Assembly: GCA_027011025.1 (NCBI GenBank)
Contig: JALVAU010000256.1
Coordinates: 1 to 7,854, forward strand
Direction: 5' to 3'
Source: Campylobacteraceae bacterium
GTDB lineage: Bacteria > Campylobacterota > Campylobacteria > Campylobacterales > Sulfurospirillaceae
DNA length: 7,854 nucleotides
Positions 5,085 through 7,854 of the stretch are shown in pieces. The notes below the pieces were generated by a model. The model saw only the letters and a program-made list of their open reading frames with translations, was not told the DNA's origin and did no database searches. The stretch's first letter is position 1. The number at the start of each line of letters is the position of its first letter. The translations under genes and the position numbers were made by a program.

Positions 5085-7854
5085 ATGTTAGAAAACAAAG
5101 TTGTGATGAATCGTGCCATTGCTTTGGCAGAAAAATGGCAACGAAGAGCAGATGAACTGGTGAGTGATTTTGATAAGAAATTTCATATCAAGATGAATAA
5201 AATGCTTACACATCCGAAAGATAAAGTTTTGCTTATCGAATTGATGGATCAATCTTTCAGGACAAAAAACAATAAGAGAGTAGCAAATCAGATAGAATAT
5301 CTCTTCGACAAATATGGGATGGCTTCATTTTTCACCACAAGCGAAAGATTTTTGGTATTTTTATTTTTAAATGCAGGAGTTTACCTACCGGATATATCTA
5401 TACCTCTTTTTATAAAAAATATCAGAGAAGATACAAAAACCGTTGTGATTAAAGGCGAAGAAGATGTTTTTAATGCACACTTGCAAAAAAGAAAAAAAGA
5501 GGGAACAAGAGTAAATGTCAACCTTATAGGTGAAGTCGTTTTAGGCGAAGAAGAGGCAGAAACCAGAATGTTAAAATACCTTGACCTCCTGACAAATCCA
5601 AATGTTGATTATATCTCTATCAAAATTTCCACTCTCTTTTCGCAGATAAATGCCCTATCGTATGAAGATACAATAGAACAACTAGTACAAAGATTGAGTC
5701 GTATTTTTGCTCAGGCAAAAAAGCACAGTTTTACAAATTCAAAAGGTAAAAAAGAGAACAAATTTATAAATCTTGATATGGAAGAGTATCGTGATTTGGC
5801 ACTAACCTACTATGCTTTTACAAGAACCCTATCCAAGCCTGAATTTAAAGATTTTTATGCCGGTATTGTTCTTCAGGCCTATCTTCCGGACTCTCATCTA
5901 TGGCAGAAAAAACTAATAGAGTTTGCTAAAAAAAGAGTCCAAGAGGGTGGAAGTCCTATCAAAATGCGTCTTGTAAAAGGTGCAAATATGGAGATGGAAG
6001 ATACCGAAGCAGCTCTTAGAGGCTGGGAAAGCACACCCTATCATAATAAGATAGATACAGACAGCAATTATAAGATAATGGCGGAGTATGGCATGAGAAA
6101 AGAGCATATAGAGTATGTTCACCTCGGTATCGCTTCGCACAATCTTTTTGAGCAGGCTTATGCATATGAGCTTGCAAAGGAGTATGGTGTAAACGAATTT
6201 CATACGATGGAGATGCTTGAGGGCATGAGTGAGTCTGCAAGGCTTGCTATCAAAGAGATAAGCCATGATTTGATACTCTATGCACCAACTGCCAAAAAAG
6301 AGCAATTTACAAATGCCATAGCCTATCTTGTTAGAAGACTTGATGAAAACACTGGAAAAGAGAACTTCATAAGATACTCATTTGGACTAAAAGTAGGTTC
6401 TAGCGATTGGGAGATGTTAAAAGATATGTTTATCAAATCCATAGAGAATACAAAAAATCTTTTTATCGGCTCCAACAGAACACAAGACAGACTAAATGAG
6501 AATTGGAGTGATTTCAAAGGAAATAGTTATCTAACAGGTGAATTTAAAAATGAACCTGACACCGATTTTATACTCCCAAACAATAAAATTTGGGCTCAAA
6601 AAATCAAAGAAAAATGGATGAAAAATTCCGATTACAAACCACAAATAACTCCTGTGGTTGTCGGTGGAAAAGAGATCATAAAAGATAGAGAAACAAAAAA
6701 AGCGATAGATAAATCACTTCTACAAGAGGGTGTAGTTATAGGAGAGTTTGCACTTGCAAATGCAAATGATTTAAAAGATGCAGTCAAAGTTGCAAAAGAT
6801 GATGTTGACGGCTGGAGAAGCATGAGCATTGAGAAAAGACACAAGATTTTGTGTGATGTTGCAAATATTGTTAGAGAAAGGAGAGCTGACCTCATCGGTA
6901 TCGGTGCTGCTGAAGTAGGGAAAGTTTTTGGCGAAACAGATGTTGAAGTAAGCGAAGCAATAGATTTTTTAGAATTTTATGGACATGCAAGTAGGTATTT
7001 TGAGGCATACGAAAATCTAAAATTTAGAGGCAAAGGAGTTGGAGTAGTTACTCCTCCTTGGAACTTTCCTGTAGCTATCCCACTAGGTGGTCTAGCTGCT
7101 ATATTGGCTTCAGGCAACACAGCCATCATAAAACCGGCAAGTGTTGCTGCTCTTACCGCTTATGAGTTATGTAAGTGTTTTTGGGATGCTGGTGTAAGCA
7201 AAAATACTCTTCAATTTGTACCATGTCCCGGAAGTCTGGCAGGTGAGCATCTCATAACAAACAAGGATGTGGATTTTGTGATTTTAACAGGCGGAGAAGA
7301 TACTGCATACAAGATGTTAAAAACAAGACCAAATCTCTTTTTGGCTGCTGAAACCGGCGGGAAAGATGCCACCATAGTTACTGCTATGAGTGACAGGGAG
7401 CAAGCCATAAAAAATGTAGTCCATTCTGCATTTTCAAACAGTGGACAAAAGTGTTCTGCTACATCACTTTTGATACTAGAAGAAGAAGTTTATAATGACA
7501 AAAGTTTTAAATCTGCCTTGGTAGATGCTGCAAAAAGTATGGCAACAGGCTCAGTTTGGAATTTTGTAAACAGAATCGGAACTTTAGCAAATCCAGTGGG
7601 TGGAAATCTCAAAAAAGCGATAGAATCTCTTCAAGATGGGGAAAGCTGGGCATTAAAACCAGAGTTTGCAGATGAAAACGAATATATGTTAAAACCCGCT
7701 ATCAGGTGGGGTGTCAAAGATGGAAATTTTTGCCATATGAACGAACTATTTGGACCGGTTCTCTCTGTCATGAAAGCCAAAGACCTCAAAGATGCTATAG
7801 ATATAGTAAACAAAACAGGATATGGACTTACTTCTGGCTTAGAGTCACTTGATG
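5085..7854 (+). CDS. putA: bifunctional proline dehydrogenase / L-glutamate gamma-semialdehyde (P5C) dehydrogenase PutA, 3' end cut by window
   Basis: The frame is open from ATG 5085 to the window edge (923 codons, no stop); Campylobacterota PutA proteins are about 1160-1185 residues, so roughly a fifth is missing. Residues 1-85 are a helical arm. About 90-435 form the FAD-binding PRODH barrel: ISIKIS (177-182), QAYLPD (264-269), RLVKGAN with K298 (295-301), ASHN (350-353), EMLEGM (376-381) and R417-R418 in LVRRLDEN, which bind the proline carboxylate. About 520 onward is an aldehyde dehydrogenase: TPPWNFP with N660, IKPAS with K683, TGGEDTA (735-741), E756 in AETGGK, catalytic C790 in SGQKCSA, and ELFGPVL (887-893). 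It oxidises proline to P5C, passing electrons to FAD and quinone, then oxidises the semialdehyde to glutamate with NAD+. There is no ribbon-helix-helix domain, so it is not a self-repressing trifunctional PutA. The VKGAY tyrosine of enterics is Asn here. Confidence 0.96.
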   Translation, partial: MLENKVVMNRAIALAEKWQRRADELVSDFDKKFHIKMNKMLTHPKDKVLLIELMDQSFRTKNNKRVANQIEYLFDKYGMASFFTTSERFLVFLFLNAGVYLPDISIPLFIKNIREDTKTVVIKGEEDVFNAHLQKRKKEGTRVNVNLIGEVVLGEEEAETRMLKYLDLLTNPNVDYISIKISTLFSQINALSYEDTIEQLVQRLSRIFAQAKKHSFTNSKGKKENKFINLDMEEYRDLALTYYAFTRTLSKPEFKDFYAGIVLQAYLPDSHLWQKKLIEFAKKRVQEGGSPIKMRLVKGANMEMEDTEAALRGWESTPYHNKIDTDSNYKIMAEYGMRKEHIEYVHLGIASHNLFEQAYAYELAKEYGVNEFHTMEMLEGMSESARLAIKEISHDLILYAPTAKKEQFTNAIAYLVRRLDENTGKENFIRYSFGLKVGSSDWEMLKDMFIKSIENTKNLFIGSNRTQDRLNENWSDFKGNSYLTGEFKNEPDTDFILPNNKIWAQKIKEKWMKNSDYKPQITPVVVGGKEIIKDRETKKAIDKSLLQEGVVIGEFALANANDLKDAVKVAKDDVDGWRSMSIEKRHKILCDVANIVRERRADLIGIGAAEVGKVFGETDVEVSEAIDFLEFYGHASRYFEAYENLKFRGKGVGVVTPPWNFPVAIPLGGLAAILASGNTAIIKPASVAALTAYELCKCFWDAGVSKNTLQFVPCPGSLAGEHLITNKDVDFVILTGGEDTAYKMLKTRPNLFLAAETGGKDATIVTAMSDREQAIKNVVHSAFSNSGQKCSATSLLILEEEVYNDKSFKSALVDAAKSMATGSVWNFVNRIGTLANPVGGNLKKAIESLQDGESWALKPEFADENEYMLKPAIRWGVKDGNFCHMNELFGPVLSVMKAKDLKDAIDIVNKTGYGLTSGLESLD

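Noticed and set aside
5913..6305. A 130-codon open frame on the minus strand, plus other minus-strand frames between 6016 and 7813
   Set aside because: They lie wholly opposite putA, whose + frame has every PRODH and ALDH catalytic motif; their translations look low-complexity with no recognisable domain. They are shadows of a real gene.
5085..7854. Frameshift or in-frame stop in putA
   Set aside because: I translated all 923 codons by eye: the frame stays open and the PRODH and ALDH motifs appear in the correct order in one frame. The missing stop is due only to the window edge.

Overview
The window is AT-rich bacterial DNA (GC roughly in the high thirties by eye). It carries a complete branched-chain/hydrophobic amino acid ABC transporter operon of the Liv (HAAT) type, followed by the first 923 codons of a bifunctional proline dehydrogenase / P5C dehydrogenase (putA). 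The AT-rich codon use, the Lys-rich proteins, and a PutA that has no N-terminal DNA-binding domain and carries the VKGANMEME version of the PRODH motif all point to a Campylobacterota member (Sulfurimonas, Sulfurospirillum, Arcobacter or Campylobacter relatives). The genus is not resolved from sequence alone.

Layout, all genes on the + strand: 1-144 is the 3' end of an unrecognised gene. 145-206 is a short leader with a hairpin and a strong ribosome binding site. 207-4687 is livK-H-M-G-F: a periplasmic binding protein, two permeases and two ATPases, with the last four genes joined by 1-4 nt overlaps. 4688-5084 is a 397-bp gene-free stretch with a terminator hairpin for liv and then a 267-bp palindromic MITE-like element. 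5085-7854 is putA, which runs off the end of the window.

The genes make a coherent amino acid catabolism locus. LivK captures a substrate in the periplasm, LivH/LivM move it across the inner membrane, LivG/LivF power this with ATP, and PutA oxidises proline to glutamate. Whether the transporter supplies proline or branched-chain amino acids cannot be decided here; the terminator and repeat between them suggest separate transcription units.

The most unusual object is the element at 4792-5059. Its 32-bp terminal inverted repeats (30/32 paired) enclose three hairpins that abut without a single spare base, so it can fold as a gap-free four-way junction. The 25-nt apical loops of the two large hairpins are complementary to each other over 23 nt (21 pairs). 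It ends 25 nt before the putA start codon, is flanked by TAAA on both sides, and has no coding capacity. It may form a structured 5' leader of putA. A second, smaller oddity is a sharply GC3-rich patch of 32 codons in livH.
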